A stretch of 40,684 nt of DNA from Candidatus Gastranaerophilales bacterium. GTDB taxonomy: Bacteria; Cyanobacteriota; Vampirovibrionia; Gastranaerophilales; Gastranaerophilaceae. Location of the stretch: contig CALUUL010000012.1 of NCBI GenBank assembly GCA_944323945.1, positions 1 through 40,684 of the forward strand. Direction: 5' to 3'. Below are positions 14,801 through 22,136 of the stretch, piece by piece; position 1 is the stretch's first letter; each line of letters starts with the position of its first letter. The notes beneath the pieces were generated by a model. That model was given only the letters and a program-made list of their open reading frames with translations. It made no database searches and had not been told where the DNA came from. A program made the translations under genes and the position numbers.

Positions 14801-17616
14801 GAAGGAACATACTGTGCGTGAAAAGCATAATCTGAATCATCTACACTTATTGATTGAATACCACTTCCTTGTCCATTCTTTATTTTTTTTGCAGCTTCTA
14901 TAACATCTGTTTCCATATAATATGGTTTACCGGTCATCTGTTCAATAATTCTTATTTGTTCATTTGCAGATAAACCTGATGAACCTTCTTCTCTTACCCA
15001 AAATTGACCATTTAACATACCTATATTAGAATATTGATCTTCCAATGCTGAATATAAGAAATCATTTAGATTTTTATACTCCATTTCACTATACTTTTTC
15101 ATCTTTTGGAAAGATTTTTTTATAAGTTCAAAAATTTCCAACTCATCATTTGAAAATTTATATAACTTTTTATTTGCTTTCTGTCTTTGTTTCAAATCAG
15201 TAATTTTTTCATTTTCTACCATTGATTTTTCTATTACAGAAAAACGGTTTTTTAATGTATCAAGGTCTTGACGACTTAAGACAAAATGTTGTTTTTCTAG
15301 CTGTTTCAATATTTGCGTCCTAGAAGATGGTACTTTCCACTTATCTATAATAGAATTATAATCTTTTACCAAATTATCAAATTTTTGACTTTGTGATTCT
15401 ATACCAAATCCAACTTTATCCTCGCCTCCAAATACATTAGCTAGGCGTTTATACTGTTCTTCAGAAATTCCTTGTTGTAAAGATTGAATATAATTTTCCA
15501 TAAAAACAGATACGAAGTGAATCCTATCTTCATACCCAAGAAGCCTAATACCATCTAATATATCTAAATCAGAAGGAGAAGAAGAAAGTTTTTGTATCCA
15601 CTTATTCAATTCCTTTTGAACATTTTGTTTATCACCTTTTATACCCATTGATAGCTTTATATTATCTAATGTTTGTTTATCTCCATCTTTTATCATTTGA
15701 GATATACTTTCAAATAAAGTTAAAACCATTTCAGGCACTGTTTTTTCCACTAATTTTTGAGTAATGGAATCCAATTCACTTGGGATAAAAGACTCTAATT
15801 TTATCAAATCAGATATTATTTCAGTTTCTAATTCATCTTGACTAGGAGTTAATCCATTTTTATCATCCCATCTTTGTCTTACATTAATTGAAGAAAAACC
15901 CGTTTTCAATGAACGTAAATAATTTGAGACTTGAATATCTCTTGGAGGTAAACCTGATAAACATTCGAATCTTACAATACCATCAGGCATATTTACAGCT
16001 GTTTCCACTGCAATTCTATGAGCAGCCGCAGTCTGAAATAACTTTTTATTAATTAAATATTTACTTCTCGGCGAATTAAATCTTTTTAATTTTCTCAATT
16101 CTAATTCACTATTATTATATTCGTCTATCATTGAAAATAAAACATCAGAATTTTTTAATATTTTTTCTCTTTGTTCATCAGTTAAATCAGAAACTAATGA
16201 TATTAAATAATCGGCAAGTATCTTTTTCTTTTCATTTACAGAAAGCTTAGAAGGAACATTTACACTGTTGTCAAGATTTTTACCAGTATAAAAATCCTTT
16301 AAAGATTTAATTATATTCGAAATTTCTATACCGGATTTTTCAGGAAGTATTTCTGAGAATAAATCATTTAATTTTCCATTTACAGCTTTTTGGGTTTCAT
16401 AATACTCTTTTTTAATTAAACTAAGACGCGAATATGTATTAACCATATCTTTGACTGATTTATCACAAGATTTTAACAGCTCTTTTTCTTTTATGATAGC
16501 CATTAATAAACTTTTTTGAGCTGAATATTTTGGATCTAATCCAATATACCAACTTGAATCATTAAAAATACCATAATTTTCATCATCGAAAGGAATATAA
16601 TATTCTGTTTGAATTGTACCATCTCCACTAGCATGAGCATTATGCATCCAATTATGAGCTGAAGCATCAATAATTCTGTATCCTTTTGAAAGTGCTATAT
16701 CATAATCAACTTGTGTTTTTGGAATATTTACTTTTTTCCCAGAACCTAATTCAGTCACATCAAAAACTGACATTACTGGAGAATCTTTTAACTCTTCCAT
16801 TATCAAATCTACATATCTTGTCTTATCTTCATAAGCCATGGCTTTTCTACAAATAGAAATAGCAGCACACATTCCACTTTGTCTTTGATCAACTGATTTT
16901 ATTGTTAAAACATCATCTTGAGGAGTTTTAATAATCATGTCATTTAACATTTCATCAAGAACCTGCAACTTTTTATCTTCCAGTTGTGCGGTAATTTGAT
17001 ATTTATCACTTACAAAGAAAATGAATTTTTCAAGACATTCTTGTTTTTGAGATAGGGGTATTTCAGAAGATGCAATAAAATAATCTAGATTTTTCCTCAC
17101 TCTAGCTGTAGTTGCCAAAGTTTCAGAATCATTCAATGAAGATTCTCCAATTATTAAAGATGTAAACTCATTTCTTAAATCTATTATTTTTTTTTGCTGT
17201 TCTGTTAATGTTTTTTTGGATTTAAAATTTTCAATATATTCTATTTCTAAATCTTCAACGTTTTCTGATGATATAGACATAGCACGTCTTATCGTATCAT
17301 CCAATACTTTTGACCAATTAGTATTTTCTCTATTTTCAGGGGTTAAACCTTCATCATCTAAAAAGCTTTTGAATTCAGAATTTTCTCCACCTTGCCCATA
17401 TACAAGATTTTCTGCAACATCGATCAAAAATTCAATATTTTGCCTATCTGGATTAGAACTTAAACTATTTAAGGCTGCATATATATTCTCTTTTGTATTT
17501 TCTAATATAGGTTCATTACCATTTTTTAACTGCTCAACTATTTTTCTATCTGTTCTAATACTTTTAAATGCAAATTTAAAAGCACTCATATTAATTTCGG
17601 CTCTACTTATTTTCAT
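11806..17616 (-). CDS. Giant papain-like cysteine-protease candidate with split active site
   Basis: 1936 residues, no signal peptide or membrane helix, mostly predicted helical. I do not recognise it as a named family. Residues 243-250 read DQRQSGMC, with Gln244 exactly six before Cys250, the spacing of the oxyanion Gln and nucleophile Cys in papain (19/25) and bleomycin hydrolase. Residues 930-934 read YAFHA, followed at 960-965 by WTDNSWG, matching the family's catalytic His-Ala and the Asn of the NSWG motif (His933, Asn963). A glycine/aromatic stretch (979-1000) follows, as in C1 peptidases. Cys-to-His spacing is 683 residues against 134 in papain and about 300 in bleomycin hydrolase, implying a large insertion. 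The C-terminal 900 residues are long helices. The start is supported by aaaagga before the ATG. The target is unknown; an intracellular protease or an effector are both possible. Confidence 0.8.
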   Translation of the reverse strand: MKISRAEINMSAFKFAFKSIRTDRKIVEQLKNGNEPILENTKENIYAALNSLSSNPDRQNIEFLIDVAENLVYGQGGENSEFKSFLDDEGLTPENRENTNWSKVLDDTIRRAMSISSENVEDLEIEYIENFKSKKTLTEQQKKIIDLRNEFTSLIIGESSLNDSETLATTARVRKNLDYFIASSEIPLSQKQECLEKFIFFVSDKYQITAQLEDKKLQVLDEMLNDMIIKTPQDDVLTIKSVDQRQSGMCAAISICRKAMAYEDKTRYVDLIMEELKDSPVMSVFDVTELGSGKKVNIPKTQVDYDIALSKGYRIIDASAHNWMHNAHASGDGTIQTEYYIPFDDENYGIFNDSSWYIGLDPKYSAQKSLLMAIIKEKELLKSCDKSVKDMVNTYSRLSLIKKEYYETQKAVNGKLNDLFSEILPEKSGIEISNIIKSLKDFYTGKNLDNSVNVPSKLSVNEKKKILADYLISLVSDLTDEQREKILKNSDVLFSMIDEYNNSELELRKLKRFNSPRSKYLINKKLFQTAAAHRIAVETAVNMPDGIVRFECLSGLPPRDIQVSNYLRSLKTGFSSINVRQRWDDKNGLTPSQDELETEIISDLIKLESFIPSELDSITQKLVEKTVPEMVLTLFESISQMIKDGDKQTLDNIKLSMGIKGDKQNVQKELNKWIQKLSSSPSDLDILDGIRLLGYEDRIHFVSVFMENYIQSLQQGISEEQYKRLANVFGGEDKVGFGIESQSQKFDNLVKDYNSIIDKWKVPSSRTQILKQLEKQHFVLSRQDLDTLKNRFSVIEKSMVENEKITDLKQRQKANKKLYKFSNDELEIFELIKKSFQKMKKYSEMEYKNLNDFLYSALEDQYSNIGMLNGQFWVREEGSSGLSANEQIRIIEQMTGKPYYMETDVIEAAKKIKNGQGSGIQSISVDDSDYAFHAQYVPSVTTEIFVNPSTGEKTTKDIMWTDNSWGRSEKEHFWNGRNGFLYTDYGNDYGWKDGFILADDHKIGLPVQDLYGAVGYAKEDGDRFGLFTDVVLPGAPSNLYQKLYKMFGYILNINEGQRSYSELEKAISNGYTFNLDELEGLDSIAELKTEKLAKRVEKEIKSEIDFERLSDNDELKLLFNKIALYMSTDNPFLADSVFSVNNYQDIENLKDEIFQSHLDVFSSILGKSDETLETLYDYTSDEFETLFSELQKVYGVNYTDQQIEAILPNIFFDESLISKHDGTLAGLEKYFDTQIKSVASKNIENEEARQYFINKAKQIIVKSIDERIKIKSLDDLALVNSPLKDEFLNAVDKYLNPSTDEELLFLIQGLQMADYDMVDKFFDAIEPEDLGIKIRKPYDYLRLYLAGDTAVNKVFNEFVSAQEIYSNLNNSDNEDDSTPEELYRSLYVKLSEMDVQKYIKGFKAEAFQKYKVRQAFPEPVVLTDESICEIVEGMYESIQNHVDNIESCKNVYQILSKYAEIKDKYLSQPLFSSLLNRETIIIDENNKNEVISFYKKLIELSNLLKLDSSFEIVEEPLNNLIGMLRTSNSSNVIDGREIAPVLKKVISIFSDLEVSGVTKDRFIQLKKEEISELKYNIQLMVDVNIEPKYKDEVLNRIYNLIDMYKKNSDEETISIEEEKIMDLIVSKHIVKSPTVLLKECVKLLQKGKQNTNEYKALRTYLEGALQVAQQTKIQYKLVQNQHEAISSKTKDMLPMFNVTTKDGRKEGMDSEMGMLYLIEQLKNTGDNYTILNLFLEQSGLSKKALSALINNSEIEKTRELVKEKTEEIKVDLAALNEIVLTVRKYFGMNNTSPKNLMESVEQLRTYIKRKFKGMENIPVFDKFIKYIDSIQYIDALKDSAPSMIAPLTNQIAEEALHYVAEGINSDMKYITEISMLLAERVELIASIRVPSGSEEYNKRNEFFVEYEQIQKYISEQIEEIYKAAANCEFLSAQRFS

Positions 17617-17627
17617 GTAATATCCTT

Positions 17628-17648
17628 TTAATATCTCAAAGATATTAA
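17628..17648. promoter_or_regulatory. Dyad just upstream of the giant gene's ribosome-binding site
   Basis: Perfect 9-base arms (ttaatatct / agatattaa) around caa. In mRNA sense it is directly followed by aaaaggatattac and the ATG at 17616. It could be an operator or a hairpin next to the ribosome-binding site. It is AT-rich, so chance occurrence is not excluded. Confidence 0.4.
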
Positions 17649-17728
17649 TTTAAAACGTAATTATTTTTGTTATTTTTCGATATTAAAATTATAATTATTT
17701 ACATTAATTTACTATTATTAGTTTATTT

Positions 17729-18331
17729 TTACAACAAAGTAACCAAGCCAGTAGAATGATCAAAATGACATTTTGCTATGTACAAATCACCATTATTTAC
17801 TGCATTCCTAACTATTGAAGATTTTTTAATCAAAACATCTTCAACCCATATTGTATGCTGTTTTGCAAAATAATTATGACAATTTATATCCTCGTTTTTA
17901 TCCAATACAGGATATACGCAAGACATAATCGATTTAAAATCCTCAGTTTCATCTGGATAATGATCTTTTGCATATTTCATTACACCACAATCATCGTGAC
18001 CCAATAATATAAGCAATGGTAGATTCAGCTTTTTCACAGCATACTCAATACTTTCAATAATATTTGGACCTGCAGTAATTCCGGCAACTCTTACGACAAA
18101 TAATTCTCCTATTCCACAATCAAAAATTATTTCGGGAACAACTCTGGAATCAGAACAACTCAAAACCACAGCATATGGTTCTTGATGGAATGCATATTTT
18201 CTTAAAGTTTCTAAACACATATTTTTTGCTGTTGGGGTGCCATTTACAAAATTCTGATTTCCACTTAATAATTTTTTTAATTCTTCTTTCGCCTTAGTTG
18301 GAATATCTTCCGGGAAAATGCATTTATCCAT
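17729..18331 (-). CDS. Beta-class carbonic anhydrase
   Basis: Zinc enzyme interconverting CO2 and bicarbonate in the cytoplasm; 200 residues, normal for the class. Zinc ligands and the gate pair are visible: Cys59-x-Asp61-x-Arg63 (CSDSR), His112 and Cys115 (GHDDCG). The conserved VRVAGI and 'SIEYAV' segments lie between them. The start at 18331 is preceded by ggag at a good distance. The promoter candidate is at 18363-18391. It is followed after 112 bases by the giant protein gene on the same strand, so a joint transcript is possible. Bicarbonate supply for carboxylases, or pH control, is the usual role. Confidence 0.95.
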   Translation of the reverse strand: MDKCIFPEDIPTKAKEELKKLLSGNQNFVNGTPTAKNMCLETLRKYAFHQEPYAVVLSCSDSRVVPEIIFDCGIGELFVVRVAGITAGPNIIESIEYAVKKLNLPLLILLGHDDCGVMKYAKDHYPDETEDFKSIMSCVYPVLDKNEDINCHNYFAKQHTIWVEDVLIKKSSIVRNAVNNGDLYIAKCHFDHSTGLVTLL

Positions 18332-18362
18332 ATATTACTCCATACAATACTCTGCAGGTTAT

Positions 18363-18391
18363 ATTCTAAAATATTTTACTCCTTTAGACAA
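18363..18391 (-). promoter_or_regulatory. Candidate promoter of the carbonic anhydrase gene
   Basis: On the minus strand, TTGTCT, a 17-base spacer and TAGAAT, ending 31 bases before the ATG. Two mismatches to the -35 consensus and one to the -10 consensus. Confidence 0.42.
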
Positions 18392-18481
18392 TAACTCAAT
18401 AAAAATAATATAATAAAGAGACTTTGAAATGTACAAAACACAAATAATATGGTAATATAACTCATATTGGGAGGTTTTGCT

Positions 18482-19138
18482 ATGGCACAAAATATATACT
18501 TAACGGAAAGAAACAAAAAGTTAGGTGAAAAAATTGTTTTAAATTTAAAAAAAAGATTTTTTGATGCTTATTATGTAGAAACAAAAGAAGAAGCGCTTGC
18601 AAAAGCCATTGAATTAATACCTGATAATGACACTGTTTCTTGGGGTGGTTCAATGTCTATATTAGAAGTTGGTTTAATTGATTATATAGTAAAAAACGAT
18701 TACAACGTAATCAACAGAGACATAGCAAAAAACCAGGAAGAAAGAATGTCTATGTTAAAACAAGCACTATTATGTGATACATACCTAATGGGCACTAACG
18801 CAATTAGTGAAGATGGACAACTTGTTAATATTGATTGTATTGGAAATAGAACTGCGGCATTAATGTTTGGTCCAAAAAACGTAATTATAATTGCAGGAAT
18901 GAATAAAGTATCTACCACTTTGCAAGATGCAATAAAAAGAGCAAGAGAAACAGCAGCACCAATAAATATGCAAAGAGTTTCAGCAAAAGGACTGAGACAA
19001 ACACCTTGTTTCTCAACCGGCAAGTGTGAAGATTGTACTTCTAAAGATTCTATATGTTCAAATATAGTAATAACAAGACTTTGCAATCCACCCAAAAGGA
19101 TAAAAATAATTCTTACAAGCGAAACACTTGGTTTTTAA
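18482..19138 (+). CDS. LUD-domain protein (LutC/YkgG-like, lactate-utilisation family)
   Basis: 218 residues. The ATG at 18482 is chosen because ggaggt precedes it by about 6 bases; a TTG at 18467 is in frame but would put this Shine-Dalgarno inside the gene. The fold signature is a nucleotide-like 'TVSWGGSMSILEVGL' segment and 'GPKNVIIIAGMNKV'. The C-terminus carries TPC-x5-C-x2-C-x6-C (within 'TPCFSTGKCEDCTSKDSIC'), typical of this LUD subgroup and possibly an iron-sulfur or zinc site. Related LutC proteins take part in L-lactate oxidation with LutA and LutB, but neither is present here, so the role in this cell is unknown. It is convergent with and overlaps the acetyltransferase gene by 4 bases. 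Confidence 0.88.
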   Translation: MAQNIYLTERNKKLGEKIVLNLKKRFFDAYYVETKEEALAKAIELIPDNDTVSWGGSMSILEVGLIDYIVKNDYNVINRDIAKNQEERMSMLKQALLCDTYLMGTNAISEDGQLVNIDCIGNRTAALMFGPKNVIIIAGMNKVSTTLQDAIKRARETAAPINMQRVSAKGLRQTPCFSTGKCEDCTSKDSICSNIVITRLCNPPKRIKIILTSETLGF

Positions 19139-19860
19139 CAAAAAGTATAATTTTTAGAAAAATATTTATTCTTCTGTGCAATAGCTTCTGGAGTTAAAAG
19201 AAGAAGTGCAGAATCAGGCAGCATATCATATTTTGATTCAGATATACAATCTTTTATAAATTTATCCAACTTAGGATCCACCGCTTCAAAACCAAGTTTG
19301 TAATAAAATGGTATTGGATTTTCATTACTTCTATAAGTTGAAAAATTTCGTGCATAGCCTTTTTCGGATGTTAAAAACAAACAACCATCATTTCCTCTTT
19401 TTCTGCTTTCTTTGACTGCTGCATTAACCAATGCAGTACCAATACCTGAATATCTTTCACCAAGTATTGATCTCAAATGCGTTATTTGGGGAATTACATT
19501 ATCTGGCTGTGTTAATACATAATCACCTTCCGGAAATAAAGAACGGCAATTCATATCCATATAACCAGCTTCTTTCCTGTCAACAAAAATTTTATATGAA
19601 ACATAATCCCCTATTTTTTCTCTACATAAAGATGCCTTTACATTAAATCCAGAGTTTTTATCCAATAATGTTACATCATCAACTTTTCTGAATTTACCAA
19701 AAGAAGGACAATATTTCGATTTTATAGCATCTAATGGAATATTTTTACCTCTTAAAATTTCAGATTTTAAAGTTTCTCCAAAAACATATTTTTTTTCTGA
19801 GTTTTTATTTGAATATAACTTATTATTTTGAAAAGGATTATTATTTATTAATGATATCAT
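19135..19860 (-). CDS. GNAT-family N-acetyltransferase
   Basis: 241 residues. The C-terminal half is a GNAT fold: the acetyl-CoA loop reads GERYSGIGTAL (residues 134-144, matching R/Q-x-x-G-x-G/A), followed by the helix 'VNAAVKESRKRG', a 'LFLTSE' strand, and NPIPFYYKLGF (181-191), the usual motif near the end of the fold. The N-terminal 80 residues or so are extra, beginning with an Asn-rich stretch. ggaaag precedes the ATG at 19860. The substrate cannot be predicted. It is convergent with the LUD gene and sits downstream of the flagellar operon, separated by a terminator. Confidence 0.82.
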   Translation of the reverse strand: MISLINNNPFQNNKLYSNKNSEKKYVFGETLKSEILRGKNIPLDAIKSKYCPSFGKFRKVDDVTLLDKNSGFNVKASLCREKIGDYVSYKIFVDRKEAGYMDMNCRSLFPEGDYVLTQPDNVIPQITHLRSILGERYSGIGTALVNAAVKESRKRGNDGCLFLTSEKGYARNFSTYRSNENPIPFYYKLGFEAVDPKLDKFIKDCISESKYDMLPDSALLLLTPEAIAQKNKYFSKNYTFC

Positions 19861-19910
19861 ATTAGATTCTTTCCTTGGCTATATGAAAACAAGAAAATAA
19901 AAAAAATTGC

Positions 19911-19938
19911 TAAAAAAAAGCTCTATTTAATATAGCTT
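19911..19938 (-). terminator. Intrinsic terminator of the flagellar operon
   Basis: Stem aagctcta / tatagctt (7 of 8 paired) with a 5-base loop, followed on the minus strand by eight Ts. It lies 38 bases after the stop of the rod/hook gene. Confidence 0.65.
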
Positions 19939-19975
19939 CTGACATTGTTACTTCTCATTCCGAGATTGTTTGTCA

Positions 19976-20812
19976 TTAACTACTCATAAGCTCAATTGCA
20001 TTTTCTAACAATTGTTTATGAGACTTTATTAATTGATTTGCAAGTTCTAATTGCATCTGTGCTTGTTGGTAATATGCTGTATTCGCATCAAAATCAACAT
20101 TAGATAACTCTATTAACCCGCCTCTTACCTCGCCTCTGCCAACCACAGGTTTACCTGATTCTTCGGTTTCAATAAATTGGCCATCTGCGACTTGATACAA
20201 CATCTGAGGATTGTGGAAATTTATTATTGCAACCTTATATAATGGTGTCATTACTTTTCCACCATCAGCTTTTCCGTACAATATTCCGTCATCTTTAAAT
20301 TCAAATTCTTCATATTTCCCGAGATATTTACCATTACTTGGATCAATCCAAAGTTTTATATTTGTTGTAGGAACAGATGCCGCACCACCATCAAACGCTG
20401 TATCGACAAAAGAATCAGCTTCAACGGGTTTTGCCCCATTCATTATTTCACCTTTATCATTTAAAATATAACCTTGAACAGCTTGTCCGTCAGAACTTCT
20501 ATAGACACCTTCACCATCAAACTTAAATTCACCAAGTCTTGTATATACAATCCTGCCTTTATCATTACGCAAAACAAAATACCCGCTACCTTCCAAATAT
20601 ATATTTTCATCAGATGTTCCGGGTGATGATTTACCTTGTCCTACATTTCTTAACCTTGTTTCTGCAACAGAACCATCTAAAAATGTTTTAAATGTAAATT
20701 TTTTTTCCCTATATCCGGGGGTATATACATTTACTAAGTTCTCTGACAAATCAGTAACCCATTCACTTGTTATCTTTTGTGTGTTTAAAGCATTTATAAA
20801 TGCATCACGCAT
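19976..20812 (-). CDS. Flagellar rod/hook protein (FlgE/FlgF/FlgG family)
   Basis: Axial protein of the flagellum, 278 residues. The N-terminal rod-domain helix is followed by 'LSENLVNVYTPGYREK', the family's 'ANxxTPGYK' motif (about residues 23-38). The central part has 'YLEGSGYFVL' and 'GEFKFDGEGVYRSSDGQAVQGY', typical of hook/rod D1 domains. The C-terminal helix begins 'LIELSNVDFDANTAYYQQAQ', the paired terminal coiled-coil segment. The size is nearest FlgF/FlgG; its place after fliJ-fliK would suit FlgE, which is usually longer. The start codon overlaps the fliK-like stop by one base (taatg), so translation is coupled. It ends before a terminator at 19911-19938. Confidence 0.88.
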   Translation of the reverse strand: MRDAFINALNTQKITSEWVTDLSENLVNVYTPGYREKKFTFKTFLDGSVAETRLRNVGQGKSSPGTSDENIYLEGSGYFVLRNDKGRIVYTRLGEFKFDGEGVYRSSDGQAVQGYILNDKGEIMNGAKPVEADSFVDTAFDGGAASVPTTNIKLWIDPSNGKYLGKYEEFEFKDDGILYGKADGGKVMTPLYKVAIINFHNPQMLYQVADGQFIETEESGKPVVGRGEVRGGLIELSNVDFDANTAYYQQAQMQLELANQLIKSHKQLLENAIELMSS

Positions 20813-21450
20813 TATTGCTCTCCTCTTTCTTTATTATTTTTATTTCTATTCTGTCTTCCATTATTCTGCCTATAAAATAAATCATTATAAGGTAGATTCT
20901 GCTCATCAAATTTTTGACGTAAAGAAGCAATATTATTTCGCAAATAATTTTCAACTTCTAAACTTCCAGGAATAAATTCAGCAGTTACTTTTCCATGCTT
21001 ATCGATTTTTAAAATAACAGAAACATCATTATCAAATGAAATTCTAACAGGCTTTTGTGTCTTTTGTGCTTTTTCTATTAAAGAAGTTAATTGATTCGTA
21101 ACTTCTACAGTTTTTGAAGAAACAACATTCTGTACTACATCAAGCTTTAATAATGATTTAAACTCTCCTGCTTGATTATTTTCAACAGAGAATTGACCTT
21201 CTTGCGTCAAATTAACAAAAAACAAAGCATCTTCAAATTCCATAGAAATAGAATCATAATTATAATCAATTTCAATTGAGTTCAAGCTAGAACTTCCCAC
21301 AGTAGTTTCATTTATACCATTTAAATGTTGGGTCAAAACATCAGAGAATGGAATATTTGATAAAGCTAAGACTTCTGCATCTTCTGGTTGCAGCTGAACT
21401 AAATTTTCTTTTTTTTCAACATTTTGTTTCGATTGAGTATCTATCTTCAT
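20812..21450 (-). CDS. fliK: FliK-like flagellar hook-length control protein
   Basis: 212 residues, short for FliK, which often exceeds 350. The N-terminal half is low in conservation and polar. The C-terminal part (about residues 115-200) matches the FliK substrate-switch domain pattern: a strand-rich segment 'PVRISFDNDVSVILKI', then 'GKVTAEFIPGSLEVENYLR' and 'NIASLRQKFDEQNLPYNDL', resembling the usual 'vr..L...l..Lr..L...G'. Position supports this: fliJ lies 12 bases upstream and a hook/rod gene starts at its stop codon. FliK normally senses hook length and switches the export gate to filament substrates. The tail is Asn/Arg/Lys-rich. The family call rests on pattern and context. Confidence 0.7.
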   Translation of the reverse strand: MKIDTQSKQNVEKKENLVQLQPEDAEVLALSNIPFSDVLTQHLNGINETTVGSSSLNSIEIDYNYDSISMEFEDALFFVNLTQEGQFSVENNQAGEFKSLLKLDVVQNVVSSKTVEVTNQLTSLIEKAQKTQKPVRISFDNDVSVILKIDKHGKVTAEFIPGSLEVENYLRNNIASLRQKFDEQNLPYNDLFYRQNNGRQNRNKNNKERGEQ

Positions 21451-21462
21451 TATTATTCCTTT

Positions 21463-21924
21463 TTAATCGTCTTCGCCTTCTTCTTCTTTTCTTGCTTTTG
21501 TTTTTTGAAAATATTTTTGTACCGCCACTTCTGATAACATTTTGTTTTCTGCTTGTTTTTCTTCTTCTTTGTATTGTTCCAGTGCTTTTTCCTTATGTTT
21601 TTCAAGAACCTTTACTTCTTTTTCCTTTTCTACAAGCTTCTTTTTCTCTTCTTCCAATATTTTAAGTGCTGATTCTTTTTGCTTTTCTAACTCTTCTCCT
21701 TTTTCATACAAATGCTTCAAGTATTTATCATATGAATCCATCATCCTAAAATCATTAGTAGAACGCATTGTTTTTATAACACCTGCTATTTCTTGATTAT
21801 TTTCATCTATCAATCTTTGAATTCTATCTACTTCATTTTTTGCTTTTAGAACCTCTTGAAGTTGTTCTTCTTTTTTTCTTATCCTAAAATCAAGTACCTT
21901 TTGTAATCTGTATCTGAATGGCAT
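21463..21924 (-). CDS. fliJ: Flagellar export protein FliJ
   Basis: 153-residue, almost wholly coiled-coil protein. The N-terminus MPFRYRLQKVLDFRIRKKEE is the FliJ signature, and the C-terminal half has 'KVLEKHKEKALEQYKEEE', the conserved region contacting the export gate. FliJ links the FliI ATPase ring to FlhA and escorts chaperones in flagellar type III export. The charged Lys/Glu composition makes the antisense strand look open over much of its length. It is first of three genes, with the fliK-like gene 12 bases downstream. No fliI appears upstream within the window; the next gene is divergent. Confidence 0.9.
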   Translation of the reverse strand: MPFRYRLQKVLDFRIRKKEEQLQEVLKAKNEVDRIQRLIDENNQEIAGVIKTMRSTNDFRMMDSYDKYLKHLYEKGEELEKQKESALKILEEEKKKLVEKEKEVKVLEKHKEKALEQYKEEEKQAENKMLSEVAVQKYFQKTKARKEEEGEDD

Positions 21925-22058
21925 TTCTATATACTTATACTAATACATTTGAATTATGCTATTTTTAGAGATAAAACAATACATCTATTTGTATGAATTT
22001 CAAATAATTTTTAATGTTTTTTTTCAGGAAGTCAACACCTAATTTATTTTTGTAATAA

Positions 22059-22087
22059 CTGGACTATATTCAATATTGATATATAAT
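22059..22087 (+). promoter_or_regulatory. Candidate promoter of the pxpA-yvcK-pan operon
   Basis: TATAAT at 22082-22087 with a weak -35 (tggact, about 16 bases upstream, starting near 22060). It lies about 50 bases before the first ATG. Confidence 0.4.
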
Positions 22088-22136
22088 AGAGAAGGAGAGT
22101 TATAATAAAAAAACAGTTTTGGTAAAGGGGATTAAT

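Noticed and set aside
17216..17620. 134-codon plus-strand frame opposite the N-terminus of the giant gene
   Set aside because: Antisense shadow; the giant gene has a good ribosome-binding site and active-site motifs in its frame.
18467..18481. Five extra residues from a TTG start for the LUD protein
   Set aside because: Would place the strong Shine-Dalgarno inside the coding sequence; the ATG at 18482 fits better.
21348..21796. Plus-strand Leu/Phe/Ser-rich frames opposite fliJ and fliK
   Set aside because: Mirror images of Lys/Glu coiled-coil codons; apparent hydrophobicity is an artefact.
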